Assembly (NCBI RefSeq): GCF_044335535.1
Contig: NZ_JBIQVZ010000005.1
Location: forward strand, 248,001-312,000
Length of the DNA: 64,000 bases
Source: Mariniflexile sp044335535
Lineage (GTDB): Bacteria > Bacteroidota > Bacteroidia > Flavobacteriales > Flavobacteriaceae
Direction of reading: 5' to 3'
Under the pieces are notes generated by a model that ran no database searches, had not been told where the DNA came from, and was given only the letters and a program-made list of their open reading frames with translations. Positions 38,398 through 48,057 of this stretch are shown one piece after another. Positions within the stretch are counted from its first letter, which is position 1. Each line of letters begins with the position of its first letter. Made by a program: the position numbers and the translations under genes.

Positions 38398-39702
38398 ATG
38401 AGTAATATAGTTGCTATAGTAGGTCGCCCAAACGTAGGGAAATCAACATTTTTTAATCGCTTAATCCAACGTAGGGAAGCTATTGTTGATGCTGTGAGTG
38501 GGGTTACAAGAGATCGCCATTATGGCAAAAGTGATTGGAATGGAAAGGAGTTTTCGCTTATAGATACTGGAGGGTATGTGTTGGGAAGTGACGATGTTTT
38601 TGAAGCCGAAATAGATAAACAAGTAGAGTTGGCTATTGATGAAGCTGATGCTATTATTTTTATGGTTGATGTAGAAAGTGGTGTCACTGGCATGGACGAA
38701 GATGTTGCAAAACTATTACGTAAAGTGAACAAACCTGTATTTCTTGTAGTGAATAAAGTTGACAATGCCAAACGAGCAGAAGATGCGGTGGAATTTTACT
38801 CATTGGGTTTAGGCGAATACTATACCGTTGCCAGTATTAATGGAAGTGGTACAGGCGATTTATTAGATGCTTTGGTGGAAGCCTTACCAGAAAAAGAAAC
38901 GGTTGTTAATGAAGAACTACCACGTTTTGCTGTAGTGGGTCGCCCAAATGCAGGAAAATCGTCATTCATTAATGCATTGATTGGTGAAGACAGATATATT
39001 GTAACTGATATTGCTGGTACTACCAGGGATTCTATCGATACCAAATACAACCGTTTTGGTTTTGAATTTAATCTAGTTGATACGGCAGGAATCCGAAGAA
39101 AATCTAAAGTAAAAGAAGATTTAGAATTTTATTCAGTAATGCGTAGTGTTCGAGCTATTGAACATAGTGATGTCTGTTTATTGGTTTTAGATGCAACCCG
39201 TGGATTTGATGGGCAAGACCAAAACATATTTTGGTTGGCAGAACGAAATAGAAAAGGTGTTGTAATTTTAGTTAACAAATGGGATTTGGTAGAAAAGGAC
39301 CATAAAACAACCCTTGAATATGAAAAAGCTATAAGAAAGGAAATGGAACCGTTTACCGATGTGCCCATTATATTTATTTCTACATTATCTAAGCAACGTA
39401 TTTATAAAGCTATAGAAACGGCTGTTGAGGTTTATAATAATCGAACCAAAAAGATTAAAACAAGTGTGCTTAATGATGTGATGTTGCCTATTATTGAAAG
39501 CTATCCACCACCGGCAAATAAAGCAAAGTATGTGAAAATTAAATACATCATGCAATTGCCAACGCCACAACCACAGTTTGCTTTTTTCTGCAACCTACCG
39601 CAGTACGTAAAAGAACCATACAAACGTTTTTTAGAAAACAAATTACGTGAACATTTCGATTTTACAGGCGTTCCTGTAAGTGTATATATGCGTAAAAAAT
39701 AG
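38398..39702 (+). CDS. der: GTPase Der (EngA)
   Basis: 434 residues with two tandem G domains: first G1 GRPNVGKS (8-15), second GRPNAGKS (about 180-187), each with DTxG and NKxD (VVNKVD, LVNKWD), and a C-terminal KH-like domain (MLPIIESYPPPANKAKYVKIKY). Der acts in maturation of the 50S ribosomal subunit. Its closeness to era puts two ribosome-assembly GTPases within 3 kb. A TATTTTTG -7-like element lies at 38322. Confidence 0.96.
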   Translation: MSNIVAIVGRPNVGKSTFFNRLIQRREAIVDAVSGVTRDRHYGKSDWNGKEFSLIDTGGYVLGSDDVFEAEIDKQVELAIDEADAIIFMVDVESGVTGMDEDVAKLLRKVNKPVFLVVNKVDNAKRAEDAVEFYSLGLGEYYTVASINGSGTGDLLDALVEALPEKETVVNEELPRFAVVGRPNAGKSSFINALIGEDRYIVTDIAGTTRDSIDTKYNRFGFEFNLVDTAGIRRKSKVKEDLEFYSVMRSVRAIEHSDVCLLVLDATRGFDGQDQNIFWLAERNRKGVVILVNKWDLVEKDHKTTLEYEKAIRKEMEPFTDVPIIFISTLSKQRIYKAIETAVEVYNNRTKKIKTSVLNDVMLPIIESYPPPANKAKYVKIKYIMQLPTPQPQFAFFCNLPQYVKEPYKRFLENKLREHFDFTGVPVSVYMRKK

Positions 39703-39759
39703 TATTGGATGCTATTGGTTGATAAGTGGTAGGGGTATTTTGTTTTGACTAAAACCTTA

Positions 39760-40896
39760 TTATTTTATCATTTTTTTAGTAACAAGCGTTTTTTTGTATG
39801 TCACTGAAATAGTGTAAAAACCAGGACTTAGCTCTGATGTATCAATAAAATTGGTTGCATTTTGACTTAATACGCAACTGCCCAAACTATTGTAAATTTT
39901 AATTTCTTCAGCATTATCACTGAGTTTTATTTCATTTTCAAAGGGGTTTGGACAGATAATAAAGACATCATTTTTTGTGAAATTAAACGCCCTTAAGGTT
40001 GAATTATCAATGGTTAATGCTCTTATTTTAGAAGGAAAGGTAAAAATGCTTGCAACCAATTTTTCGTTCGAAATATAAAGTGTATCGCTAAAACCATTTG
40101 TTTCTATAAAACAAATACCTTCTACTTGATTTCCCAAAGGTAGAAAGTTGTTTAACTTAACACTTTTACTGTTTGCAAACACATCAAGATTTAAAGGTGC
40201 ATTTATATCTAAATTATATATTTCTATTAAAAAAGGTGTGGCGTCAGATTCTGAATAACCAGAAAGATATATTTTATTTGAACCAACGACATCGGCTCCA
40301 GTAATTAAGCCCTGTGAATTATAATTACTTACTTTAACAGCACTGTGCGTACCCACTGTATTTGGTATGGTATATACATCAACTTCATTATTTGCCCAGT
40401 TTTTGGAAAAGATTAATAAGTAATTGTCGTAAACCACAAAAGCTTCTGAATCCCAGTTATTATTGTTAAGATTGGAAGTGAAATCAGTTTGATCTGTATA
40501 CGAATAATTAATAATATCTGCCGTAACGTTCGTGCTAGAATCGAAATCGGTTTTTAAAATCCTATAAAATTTTAAATTGGTTCTGTTGCCATAATTGTTT
40601 CCAATGTCTCCAACATAGATATATGTGTTATCTTGGGCTATATCTTCCCAGTCTACATTCGTTGCATTTGTAATAAAAACAGTTCTTACTATAGAACCAT
40701 TAGAGGTGTCTATTTCATATAATTCGGCAGCATTTCCGCTATCATTATGAGTAATTAATTTGTTGTCATAATAAATAAGTCCAGAGGTCTCTTCAACAGT
40801 TTCCGGTAAATTAAATTTGTCTGAAGTAACGACTGTTTGTGCTTTAGAAAGAAAAACCGTGAAAAAACATATAAATAATGGATAATTATATTTCAT
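39760..40896 (-). CDS. T9SS-secreted protein with type A C-terminal sorting domain
   Basis: 378 residues from the ATG at 40896 (a GTG four codons upstream is less likely). Signal peptide to about residue 19 (SKAQ). The middle is a propeller-like region (ETSGLIYYDNKLITHNDSG; VDWEDIAQDNTYIYVGDIGN). The last ~75 residues form a T9SS type A sorting domain (IICPNPFENEIKLSD ... SELSPGFYTISVTYKKTLVTKKMIK). It is exported to the cell surface or medium through the Gld/Spr machinery. Enzymatic role unknown. Confidence 0.85.
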   Translation of the reverse strand: MKYNYPLFICFFTVFLSKAQTVVTSDKFNLPETVEETSGLIYYDNKLITHNDSGNAAELYEIDTSNGSIVRTVFITNATNVDWEDIAQDNTYIYVGDIGNNYGNRTNLKFYRILKTDFDSSTNVTADIINYSYTDQTDFTSNLNNNNWDSEAFVVYDNYLLIFSKNWANNEVDVYTIPNTVGTHSAVKVSNYNSQGLITGADVVGSNKIYLSGYSESDATPFLIEIYNLDINAPLNLDVFANSKSVKLNNFLPLGNQVEGICFIETNGFSDTLYISNEKLVASIFTFPSKIRALTIDNSTLRAFNFTKNDVFIICPNPFENEIKLSDNAEEIKIYNSLGSCVLSQNATNFIDTSELSPGFYTISVTYKKTLVTKKMIK

Positions 40897-40947
40897 AATT
40901 GGTAGCACTTTTAATCATAGTAAGATATGAAAAAAATATTTATAAAT

Positions 40948-41802
40948 CTACCAACCACCAGAAGCACCGCCGCCGCCAAATCCGCCGCCGCCGAAACCGC
41001 CTCCAAATCCGCCACCTCCAAATCCGCCGCCAGAGCTTCCGCTACCAAAGCCACCACCTCCGGAAGAACGTCCCATACTGCTTAAAATAATAGCGTCTAA
41101 AAGACTAAAACCACCCGATTTGTTGCCTCGGTTTCCACCGTTACCACCACGCCTGTTTTTTGAAATTGAAATCAGGATGATGATGAATATGAAAATAAGA
41201 ATGATAACAAATTCTACAGGGAATTTATTTTTATTTGTGGCTTTGCGGGTGCCTTGATATTCACCAGTTAAAACTTCAAAAATCGCATCGGTACCTCTGT
41301 TTAAACCACCGTAATAGTCCTCTTGTTTAAAATAGGGGATAATGTCAAGCTCAATAATACGCTTAGACATGGCATCTGTAAGCAAATGTTCAACACCGTA
41401 GCCTGTTTTTATAGTTATTTTTCTATCACCTTTTGCTAATAAAATAAAAACGCCGTTGTCTTCTTTGGCTTGTCCAATACCCCATTCGTGTGCCCATTTT
41501 GTGCCTAAATAATCAATGTTTTCACCTTCGGTGGAATTTATGGTAGCAATAACAATTTGGGTTGAAGTGGTATCGGAATATTTAACAAGTTTTTCTTCTA
41601 AAGCACTTTTTTCAGTAGGCGATAACAGATTGATATAATCGTAAACACTTGTTTGAAATTCTGGTTTTTTTGGAATATCAAATTGAGCAAAAGAAAGGTT
41701 TGAAGAAAAATTAATTATAATAAGAGCAATAAAAAAACAGCGTTTTTTTATTCTTTCTAATGAGTGAAAACTGGAAACGGAATACTGCATACTTGATTTC
41801 AC
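40948..41802 (-). CDS. TPM-domain membrane protein with Gly-rich tail
   Basis: 284 residues from a GTG that overlaps the upstream stop as GTGA; an ATG at 41790 is the alternative. A signal-type hydrophobic segment (residues ~23-40) is followed by a TPM domain (VYDYINLLSPTEKSALEEKL; TQIVIATINS; WGIGQAKEDNGVFILLA; GYGVEHLLTDA), one membrane helix near 198-216 and a C-terminal tail of Gly, Ser and Phe (GGGFGGGGFGG type). This is the YgcG/Psb32-like family found beside lemA. Third gene of the lemA-TPM-TPM operon; molecular role not established. Confidence 0.88.
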   Translation of the reverse strand: MKSSMQYSVSSFHSLERIKKRCFFIALIIINFSSNLSFAQFDIPKKPEFQTSVYDYINLLSPTEKSALEEKLVKYSDTTSTQIVIATINSTEGENIDYLGTKWAHEWGIGQAKEDNGVFILLAKGDRKITIKTGYGVEHLLTDAMSKRIIELDIIPYFKQEDYYGGLNRGTDAIFEVLTGEYQGTRKATNKNKFPVEFVIILIFIFIIILISISKNRRGGNGGNRGNKSGGFSLLDAIILSSMGRSSGGGGFGSGSSGGGFGGGGFGGGFGGGGFGGGGASGGW

Positions 41803-42239
41803 CCTTTAGAAATTTCATTAGTGAGTTCGTTAGTATCTAAATCTGTATAAGGAAAATACTTCTTGAGCTGTTCTCCGGATTTTATAATACCCTCAACCAA
41901 CCCTTGTTTGAAATTACCGATTTTAAAATGCGATTGTATGATGTCTTTAGTGCTGTCCCAAAAGTTATTTGAAACAACATCGTTGATGCCCTTATCTCCA
42001 TAAATAACAAAGGTTTTGTCATCGACAGCCACATAAATTAATACGGCATTTTGTAGTTTAGTGTTATCCATTTTTAGTACATGGAAAAGCTCTAAAGCAC
42101 GATTTGTGGCGTCACCTTTGGATGTTTTTTCAATATGAACTCGTATTTCACCAGATGTGTTTAGTTCAGCTATTCTTATGGCTTCAATAACCTCTTGTTC
42201 TTCACTAGGTGTTAAAAAATCTTCAACATGGTCGGACAT
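41799..42239 (-). CDS. TPM-domain protein (short form)
   Basis: 146 residues, no signal peptide. The TPM domain covers nearly the whole length (FLTPSEEQEVIEAIRIAE; SGEIRVHIEKTS; NAVLIYVAVDDKTFVIYGDKGI). It overlaps the next gene by 4 bp and follows lemA by 21 bp, so the three are translated from one transcript. Likely a cytoplasmic partner of the membrane TPM protein. Confidence 0.88.
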   Translation of the reverse strand: MSDHVEDFLTPSEEQEVIEAIRIAELNTSGEIRVHIEKTSKGDATNRALELFHVLKMDNTKLQNAVLIYVAVDDKTFVIYGDKGINDVVSNNFWDSTKDIIQSHFKIGNFKQGLVEGIIKSGEQLKKYFPYTDLDTNELTNEISKG

Positions 42240-42260
42240 AATGATGTGTTTCGGTAGTTT

Positions 42261-42860
42261 TTATTTAAAATTAAAATCTACATCGGGTGCTTTTTCACTT
42301 CCAGCATCCGCTTTATAATAATTCATTTGATCGAAGTTAAAAATGCCTGCTAATAATGAATTCGGAAATATCTTAATATGCTTATTGTATGGTTCTACAG
42401 CCTCATTAAAACGGTCTCTGGCTACGTTAATTCGGTTTTCGGTACCTTCTAGTTGCGATTGTAACTCCAAAAAGTTTTGATTTGCCTTAAGGTCGGGATA
42501 CCTTTCAACAACCAACAATAACCTTGATAAAGCACCAGTTAAGCCTTGTTGGGCTTGTTGAAATTGTGCCATGTTTTCTGGTGTTAAATTGTTGGCATCA
42601 ATGGTTGTTTTGGTAGCTTCACTTCTTGCCTTTATAACGGCTTCTAAAGTGCTTTTTTCAAAATCGGCTGCTCCTTGTACTGTTTTTACTAGATTTCCAA
42701 TAAGGTCGTTTCTACGTTGGTAACTACTTTCTACATCGCCCCAAGTTTTAGTAGCCGTTTCTTTTAAATTTACAGCGGTGTTATTAAATCCTTTTGCCCA
42801 AGAGTAAAATCCGAATACAATTACAGCAATAATAATTACAGGAATAAGCCATTTTTTCAT
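42261..42860 (-). CDS. lemA: LemA family protein
   Basis: 199 residues with one N-terminal membrane helix (residues 4-22) and then a long helical-bundle domain: LKETATKTWGDVESSYQRRNDLIGNLV, VKARSEATKT, AQQGLTGALSRLLLVVERYPDLKANQNFLELQSQLEGTENRI. All are hallmarks of LemA. First gene of the lemA-TPM-TPM operon. The family's function in bacteria is unclear; the association with TPM proteins is very common. Confidence 0.93.
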   Translation of the reverse strand: MKKWLIPVIIIAVIVFGFYSWAKGFNNTAVNLKETATKTWGDVESSYQRRNDLIGNLVKTVQGAADFEKSTLEAVIKARSEATKTTIDANNLTPENMAQFQQAQQGLTGALSRLLLVVERYPDLKANQNFLELQSQLEGTENRINVARDRFNEAVEPYNKHIKIFPNSLLAGIFNFDQMNYYKADAGSEKAPDVDFNFK

Positions 42861-42933
42861 TTCGAAAGTTGTTTAGTGTTAAAGTTATTTATAAAATGCA
42901 ATCAGGGTATTAGTATGCAAATTCAATTAAATG

Positions 42934-43263
42934 TTACATCTGATTTTTAATTTTTATAAGCTGATTTTTTACATCTTCTAATTTACTGATTATTTCAAAA
43001 TTAGAAAGTGTCTCTTTTTTTTCTTCTTTTAAATGAATTTTGGCACCTTCAAGCGTGAAACCACGTTCTTTAACCAAATGATAAATAAATTTGAGGTTCT
43101 TGATATCTTCAGGAGTGAATTTTCTGTTGCCTTTAGCATTCTTTTTTGGTTTAAGGGCATCAAATTCTTTTTCCCAAAAGCGAATTAAAGAAGTGTTTAC
43201 ACCAAATGCTTTGGCTACTTCGCCAATATTGTAGTATCGTTTTTCGGGTAGTTCTATATGCAT
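42934..43263 (-). CDS. MerR-family transcriptional regulator
   Basis: 109 residues. The winged helix-turn-helix lies at the N-terminus (YYNIGEVAKAFGVNTSLIRFWEKEFDALKPKKNAKGNRKFTPEDI reads as a MerR DNA-binding domain, residues 10-55), followed by a short helical dimerisation part. There is no effector-binding domain, as in the CarH/MlrA-like short forms common in Flavobacteriia. It starts within the TAATG overlap with the peptidase stop, so it is co-translated with it. Confidence 0.9.
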   Translation of the reverse strand: MHIELPEKRYYNIGEVAKAFGVNTSLIRFWEKEFDALKPKKNAKGNRKFTPEDIKNLKFIYHLVKERGFTLEGAKIHLKEEKKETLSNFEIISKLEDVKNQLIKIKNQM

Positions 43264-44234
43264 TAATCTAAAGATTGGTTTTCTAATGAAGCATGCTCCA
43301 ATAGTTCATTAAACTCTTCGGCAGTTAAGCTTCCGTAGTAAAAGTTTATAGGGTTGATGCGCTCACCATCTTTAATAACTTCATAATGGCAATGGGGCGC
43401 TTCAGAACGCCCTGTGCTACCAACAAACCCAATAAGGTCGCCTCGTACTACCTTTTGGTTTTTTCTAACATTGTATTTATATAAGTGAGCATATAAACTT
43501 TCGTATCCATAGCCATGATTTATTTTTATATGGTTTCCGTAACCAGTAGCCCTATTGTCTGCACGTTCTACAATACCATCACCAGTTGCGTAGATAGGTG
43601 TGCCTCTGGGTGCAGAAAAATCCATGCCATAATGCATTTTTCTAACTTTGGTAAATGGATCTGAACGTATCCCATAACCAGAAGCCATTCTTTTGAGGTC
43701 TTCATTTCTAACGGGTTGAATGGCGGGTATTGCAGCTAGTAATTTTTCTTTTTCTTCGGCGAGTTTTGCGATTTCATCTAACGATTTAGATTGCACCACT
43801 ATCTGCTTTTGAAGTATGTCTAAACGTCTGTTGCTTTCAATAATTAATTTAGAATTATCAAAGCCTTCTAAGTTTTTATAACGGTTAACACCTCCAAAAC
43901 CAGCTTTACGTTGTTCTTCGGGTATGGGGTTTGCTTCAAAATAAACACGGTAAATGTTGTTGTCCCGATCTGCTACATCAGCTAAAACAGTTTCAGCTTC
44001 CTTCATTTTTTTGTTCAACAATTCAAACTGTAACTGGGCATTTTGAAGCTCGCGCTTAAGAGCACGTTCTTTAGGCGATTCTACATATTGACTCGCTATA
44101 AAAACAAATAGAAAACCAAATAAAGCAGAGCCTAAAATAAACACCGAGGCGTACTTGATAGTGTTTCTTTTTTTGCGCTGTATTTTCTTGTAAGACAGCG
44201 ATTCTGCATCGTAATAATATTTTACCTTACTCAT
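43263..44234 (-). CDS. M23 family metallopeptidase
   Basis: 323 residues: an N-terminal membrane anchor (residues 28-48), a coiled coil (about 55-90 and 130-170), and a C-terminal LytM/M23 domain with HYGMDFSAPRGTPIYA (His and Asp zinc ligands), YGNHIKINHG, and the HCH motif in SEAPHCHYEVI. It cleaves peptidoglycan cross-links in the periplasm or activates hydrolases. The catalytic zinc ligands are intact. It ends one base into the MerR start, and is divergent from alaS. Confidence 0.92.
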   Translation of the reverse strand: MSKVKYYYDAESLSYKKIQRKKRNTIKYASVFILGSALFGFLFVFIASQYVESPKERALKRELQNAQLQFELLNKKMKEAETVLADVADRDNNIYRVYFEANPIPEEQRKAGFGGVNRYKNLEGFDNSKLIIESNRRLDILQKQIVVQSKSLDEIAKLAEEKEKLLAAIPAIQPVRNEDLKRMASGYGIRSDPFTKVRKMHYGMDFSAPRGTPIYATGDGIVERADNRATGYGNHIKINHGYGYESLYAHLYKYNVRKNQKVVRGDLIGFVGSTGRSEAPHCHYEVIKDGERINPINFYYGSLTAEEFNELLEHASLENQSLD

Positions 44235-44385
44235 TTCCTAATTTATGCTATTTTTGCACTTTATTAAATGCCATATATCTATTGAATTTTAATAACTAAC
44301 GACCAAATTTGCTAAATAGTATCATTTAGTTGTTTGATAATTAAGATTAAAATCGTTATTTATTAAGTTTAAAATATTTTGAAAA

Positions 44386-44434
44386 GAACGCGTTTAAACT
44401 TTTTTAGCCAATTGTAAAAAGTTTAAATGAGTTC
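44386..44434. repeat. MITE-like element, minimal copy (49 bp)
   Basis: Only the two ends remain: GAACGCGTTTAAACTTTTT on the left, an 11-base spacer containing AGCCAATTG, and AAAAAGTTTAAATGAGTTC on the right. The right end is identical to that of the 51204 copy. It lies in the 358-bp divergent gap between the M23 peptidase and alaS, in which I see nothing else definite. Confidence 0.7.
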
Positions 44435-44592
44435 AAAGAGTAAATATAAAAAATTGTTTCGCAATTAATACCATTTTAACAACATAGTAACCATTTTATA
44501 TAAATGAAACACGCAAGCACAAAAGTTTATCGCTTTACCAAATAATTCATAGCGAACTGCATGCGACCGTTTAAAAACAGTAAGTATTATAC

Positions 44593-47241
44593 ATGAAATC
44601 ACAAGATATTCGTTCTAAATTTTTAAGTTTTTTTGAAGATAAAAAGCACAGTATTGTGCCATCTGCACCTATGGTTCTTAAAGACGACCCTACCTTAATG
44701 TTTGTAAATTCGGGGATGGCGCCTTTCAAAGAATACTTTTTAGGAAATGCAGTGCCAAAAAATAGCCGTATTACTGATACTCAAAAATGCTTGCGTGTTT
44801 CTGGGAAGCATAACGATTTGGAAGAAGTTGGTTATGATACCTACCACCATACGCTTTTCGAAATGTTGGGAAACTGGAGTTTTGGCGATTATTTTAAGAA
44901 AGAAGCCATTGCCTGGGCTTGGGAATTGTTAACCGAAGTTTACGGTATTGATAAAGATATTTTATACGTAACGGTTTTTGAGGGGAGTGAAGAAGATAAG
45001 TTGCCTATGGATACGGAGGCTTACGATTTGTGGAAACAATTCATTTCAGAAGACCGTATTTTAAAAGGAAATAAAAAAGATAACTTCTGGGAAATGGGCG
45101 ATCAAGGGCCCTGTGGACCCTGCAGTGAAATACATGTAGATATCCGTTCTGCGGAAGAAAAAGCCAAAGTTTCTGGTAAAGATTTAGTGAACCAAGACCA
45201 TCCGCAAGTGGTAGAGATTTGGAATTTGGTATTCATGCAATACAACCGAAAAGCCGATGGTAGCTTAAAAAGTTTGCCGGATAAACATATCGATACCGGT
45301 ATGGGCTTCGAGCGTTTGTGCATGGTGTTGCAAGGGGTGCAGTCTAATTACGATACCGATGTGTTTACACCAATTATTCGTGAAATAGAAACCATCACCG
45401 ATAAAAAATATAGTGAAGATGAAAAGATTGATGTTGCCATTCGTGTGATTGCGGACCACGTGCGTGCCGTAGCTTTTTCAATAGCCGATGGACAATTGCC
45501 AAGTAACACAGGGGCTGGATATGTTATTCGAAGAATTTTACGTCGTGCGATTCGTTATGGGTTTACATTTTTAGATAAAAAAGAACCCTTTATTTACAAA
45601 TTGGTTGATGTTTTAAGTGCAAAAATGGGAACTGCTTTCCCAGAAATGAAATCGCAACAACAATTGGTAACCAATGTGATTCGTGAAGAAGAAGTATCGT
45701 TTTTAAGGACTTTGGATCAAGGATTGAAACTTTTGGAACAAGAGATGTTAAAACTGAAAGCTGATGAAATTATAGCTATAGATAATAATGATTTAAATTT
45801 TAAATTAGTTTTAGATGGTAAAATCGCTTTTGTTTTATATGATACTCATGGTTTTCCTATGGATTTAACTGCTTTAATTTTGAGGGAAAATGAAATAGTT
45901 TTAGATGAAGCAGGCTTTAGTGTAGCTATGAAGGAGCAAAAGGATCGTTCGCGAGCAGCGTCTCAAGTAACTACGGATGATTGGAAAGTTCTAATTGAAG
46001 GCAATGTGGAAACGTTTGTAGGTTATGACCAAACTGAAAATGATGTGAAAATCACTAGAATTCGTAAAGTTGATTCTAAAAAAGACGGCATTTTATATCA
46101 AATCGTTTTAGATAAGACCCCTTTTTACCCAGAAGGCGGTGGACAAGTAGGCGATAAAGGAATTTTGGTTTCTGCTAACGAAACCATCGAAATCATCGAC
46201 ACCAAAAAAGAAAATAATTTAATTCTACATTTTGCTAAACAATTACCAGAGAATGTTACTGCGAATTTTGTGGCAAAAGTAAACACCGATTTAAGAACAT
46301 CAACCTCTAAAAACCACTCGGCTACGCATTTGATGCATTTAGCTTTGAGAACCATTTTAGGAACACATGTGGAACAAAAAGGGTCGTTGGTAAGTCCAAA
46401 TTATTTACGTTTTGACTTTTCGCATTTTTCTAAAGTTTCTGATGAAGAATTACGTCAAGTAGAAGCAAGTGTGAATGCTCAAATTGAATCTCAATTGCAA
46501 TTAGTAGAACACAGAAGTATTCCCATTCAGCAAGCGATGGAGCAAGGCGCCATGGCGTTGTTTGGTGAAAAATATGGAGATCATGTTCGTATGATTGAAT
46601 TTGGAGAAAGCAAAGAACTTTGTGGCGGCATTCATGTAAAAAACACAGCAGATATTTGGCATTTTAAAATCATTTCAGAAGGAGCCGTTGCAGCAGGAAT
46701 TCGTCGTATAGAAGCGATTACTGGCGATGCTGTCAAGAGTTTTTATCAAAATCAAGAAAATACATTGGCTGAAATTAAAGAAACGTTGAAAAATCCACAA
46801 GATATTTTAAAATCGGTTACTAGTTTGCAAGACGATAATGCTAAGTTGAAAAAACAACTTGAGCAATTATTAAAAGAGAAAGTGGATGGTTTAAAAAATA
46901 GCTTTGTTTCAGAATTTCAAGAAATAAACGGCATTAACTTTTTAGCAAAACAAGTTGATTTATCAATGAGTTCAACCAAAGATTTGACGCAGGCTATTGG
47001 AAGTTCAAAACCAAATTCATTTGTGTTTTTAGCTTCGGTTGAAGATAATATGCCAAATATTCATTGCTATATTTCAAAAGATTTAGTTACAGAAAAAGGA
47101 TTAAATGCAGGAAACATCATTAGGGAATTAGGTAAATATATCGATGGAAATGGAGGCGGACAACCGTTCTTTGCATCAGGAAAAGGGAAAAATGTTGCTG
47201 GAATTCAGGATGCATTAGAAAAAGTAAAACAATTTATTTAA
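44593..47241 (+). CDS. alaS: Alanyl-tRNA synthetase
   Basis: 882 residues, normal length. Class II core at residues 1-250 (GMAPFKEYFLG, DTYHHTLFEMLGNWSFGDYF, GDQGPCGPCSEIH), tRNA-recognition region to ~460, editing domain with HSATHLMHLAL (zinc ligands) and CGGIHVKNTADI, and the C-terminal C-Ala domain with GNGGGQPFFASG. It charges tRNA-Ala and edits mischarged Ser/Gly. A small coiled-coil gene follows after 12 bp. Confidence 0.97.
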   Translation: MKSQDIRSKFLSFFEDKKHSIVPSAPMVLKDDPTLMFVNSGMAPFKEYFLGNAVPKNSRITDTQKCLRVSGKHNDLEEVGYDTYHHTLFEMLGNWSFGDYFKKEAIAWAWELLTEVYGIDKDILYVTVFEGSEEDKLPMDTEAYDLWKQFISEDRILKGNKKDNFWEMGDQGPCGPCSEIHVDIRSAEEKAKVSGKDLVNQDHPQVVEIWNLVFMQYNRKADGSLKSLPDKHIDTGMGFERLCMVLQGVQSNYDTDVFTPIIREIETITDKKYSEDEKIDVAIRVIADHVRAVAFSIADGQLPSNTGAGYVIRRILRRAIRYGFTFLDKKEPFIYKLVDVLSAKMGTAFPEMKSQQQLVTNVIREEEVSFLRTLDQGLKLLEQEMLKLKADEIIAIDNNDLNFKLVLDGKIAFVLYDTHGFPMDLTALILRENEIVLDEAGFSVAMKEQKDRSRAASQVTTDDWKVLIEGNVETFVGYDQTENDVKITRIRKVDSKKDGILYQIVLDKTPFYPEGGGQVGDKGILVSANETIEIIDTKKENNLILHFAKQLPENVTANFVAKVNTDLRTSTSKNHSATHLMHLALRTILGTHVEQKGSLVSPNYLRFDFSHFSKVSDEELRQVEASVNAQIESQLQLVEHRSIPIQQAMEQGAMALFGEKYGDHVRMIEFGESKELCGGIHVKNTADIWHFKIISEGAVAAGIRRIEAITGDAVKSFYQNQENTLAEIKETLKNPQDILKSVTSLQDDNAKLKKQLEQLLKEKVDGLKNSFVSEFQEINGINFLAKQVDLSMSSTKDLTQAIGSSKPNSFVFLASVEDNMPNIHCYISKDLVTEKGLNAGNIIRELGKYIDGNGGGQPFFASGKGKNVAGIQDALEKVKQFI

Positions 47242-47253
47242 GTATAGATAACC

Positions 47254-47775
47254 ATGAAAGCAAAGATTATAATTTTTTTAATGTTATTTTTTCCAACTAT
47301 TTTTTTAGCTCAACAATTTCCAAGCCCTCCACCTATGAGCCAAATCAATAATCAAATTATGCAACAACAACGGGTGATGCAACAACAACAAATGATGATG
47401 CGAATGATGCAAAATAATATTCAAACGGATGAACAAAAATTAATTAGAGAGGAAAATAAAAAAAATAAGATTGAAGAAAAGATTAAGAGCTTAAATGATG
47501 TTTTATTAAAATTAAATGATGAATTGTTAAAAACAAAAAAGGCAAACGTCCAACCTAATAAAGAGCTTCAAAAACAGGAAGATAATTTGAATAAAAAGGT
47601 AGATAAAACTAATAAAGCGATTGAAAAAAATACTGAAAAGCTACAAGTTTCAAATAAAGTAATTGAAGATCTTAAAAATAATATTGAGAAAACTAAAATA
47701 AAGTTAGAAGAAAAAAAGAAAGAAAAAGAATTAAAAAAACTAGAGAAAGAAGAAAAAAAAGAAATGAAAGAATGA
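47254..47775 (+). CDS. Secreted coiled-coil protein, unknown function
   Basis: 173 residues: a signal peptide (1-20, FLAQ), a Gln/Met-rich stretch (residues 33-53), then an almost uninterrupted Lys/Glu-rich coiled coil to the end. No named domain recognised. It starts 12 bp after alaS and may be co-transcribed. Low-complexity DNA (A-rich) makes homology searches unreliable. Confidence 0.7.
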   Translation: MKAKIIIFLMLFFPTIFLAQQFPSPPPMSQINNQIMQQQRVMQQQQMMMRMMQNNIQTDEQKLIREENKKNKIEEKIKSLNDVLLKLNDELLKTKKANVQPNKELQKQEDNLNKKVDKTNKAIEKNTEKLQVSNKVIEDLKNNIEKTKIKLEEKKKEKELKKLEKEEKKEMKE

Positions 47776-47818
47776 TGTTTTTTATAGATCATAATGAATC
47801 CCGACAGGTTTAAAATTA

Positions 47819-47887
47819 GGTTTACTGTTAAATTTCAATAGTCCATTAATAAAAATGGGAATAACAAGAATAGTAAATGGTTTATAA
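47819..47887 (+). pseudogene. 3' remnant of a GxxExxY gene (upstream copy)
   Basis: The last 22 codons (LLLNFNSPLIKMGITRIVNGL) of a GxxExxY gene, 540 bp upstream of and nearly identical to the end of the intact gene. The 5' part is gone. This is the left member of a three-part tandem array. Confidence 0.8.
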
Positions 47888-48057
47888 TATTTAACTGCTT
47901 TAACTTTGTGCCTTTGCGACTTTGCGAGCAATAAAAAAAACAGGTGCACAACAAAAAACAATCTGAAAACTTAAGAAACTGCGAAAAAATATATAAGTTA
48001 GTCTCGCAAAGGCGCAAAAACGCAAAGAGAAATGGATAAGAATGATGCATGTTTTGA
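47828..48057 (+). repeat. Tandem repeat, left copy (period 540 bp)
   Basis: This ~230-bp stretch is repeated without gaps at 48368-48597. It covers the end of a GxxExxY gene, an intergenic part with TTTGCG-rich inverted arms (around 47906-47930 and 48002-48030) and the first codons of the next copy. Confidence 0.9.

Noticed and set aside
42934..44234. MerR/M23 pair as an unusual regulatory system
   Set aside because: This overlapping arrangement is common in Flavobacteriia and all expected residues are present; nothing exceptional seen.
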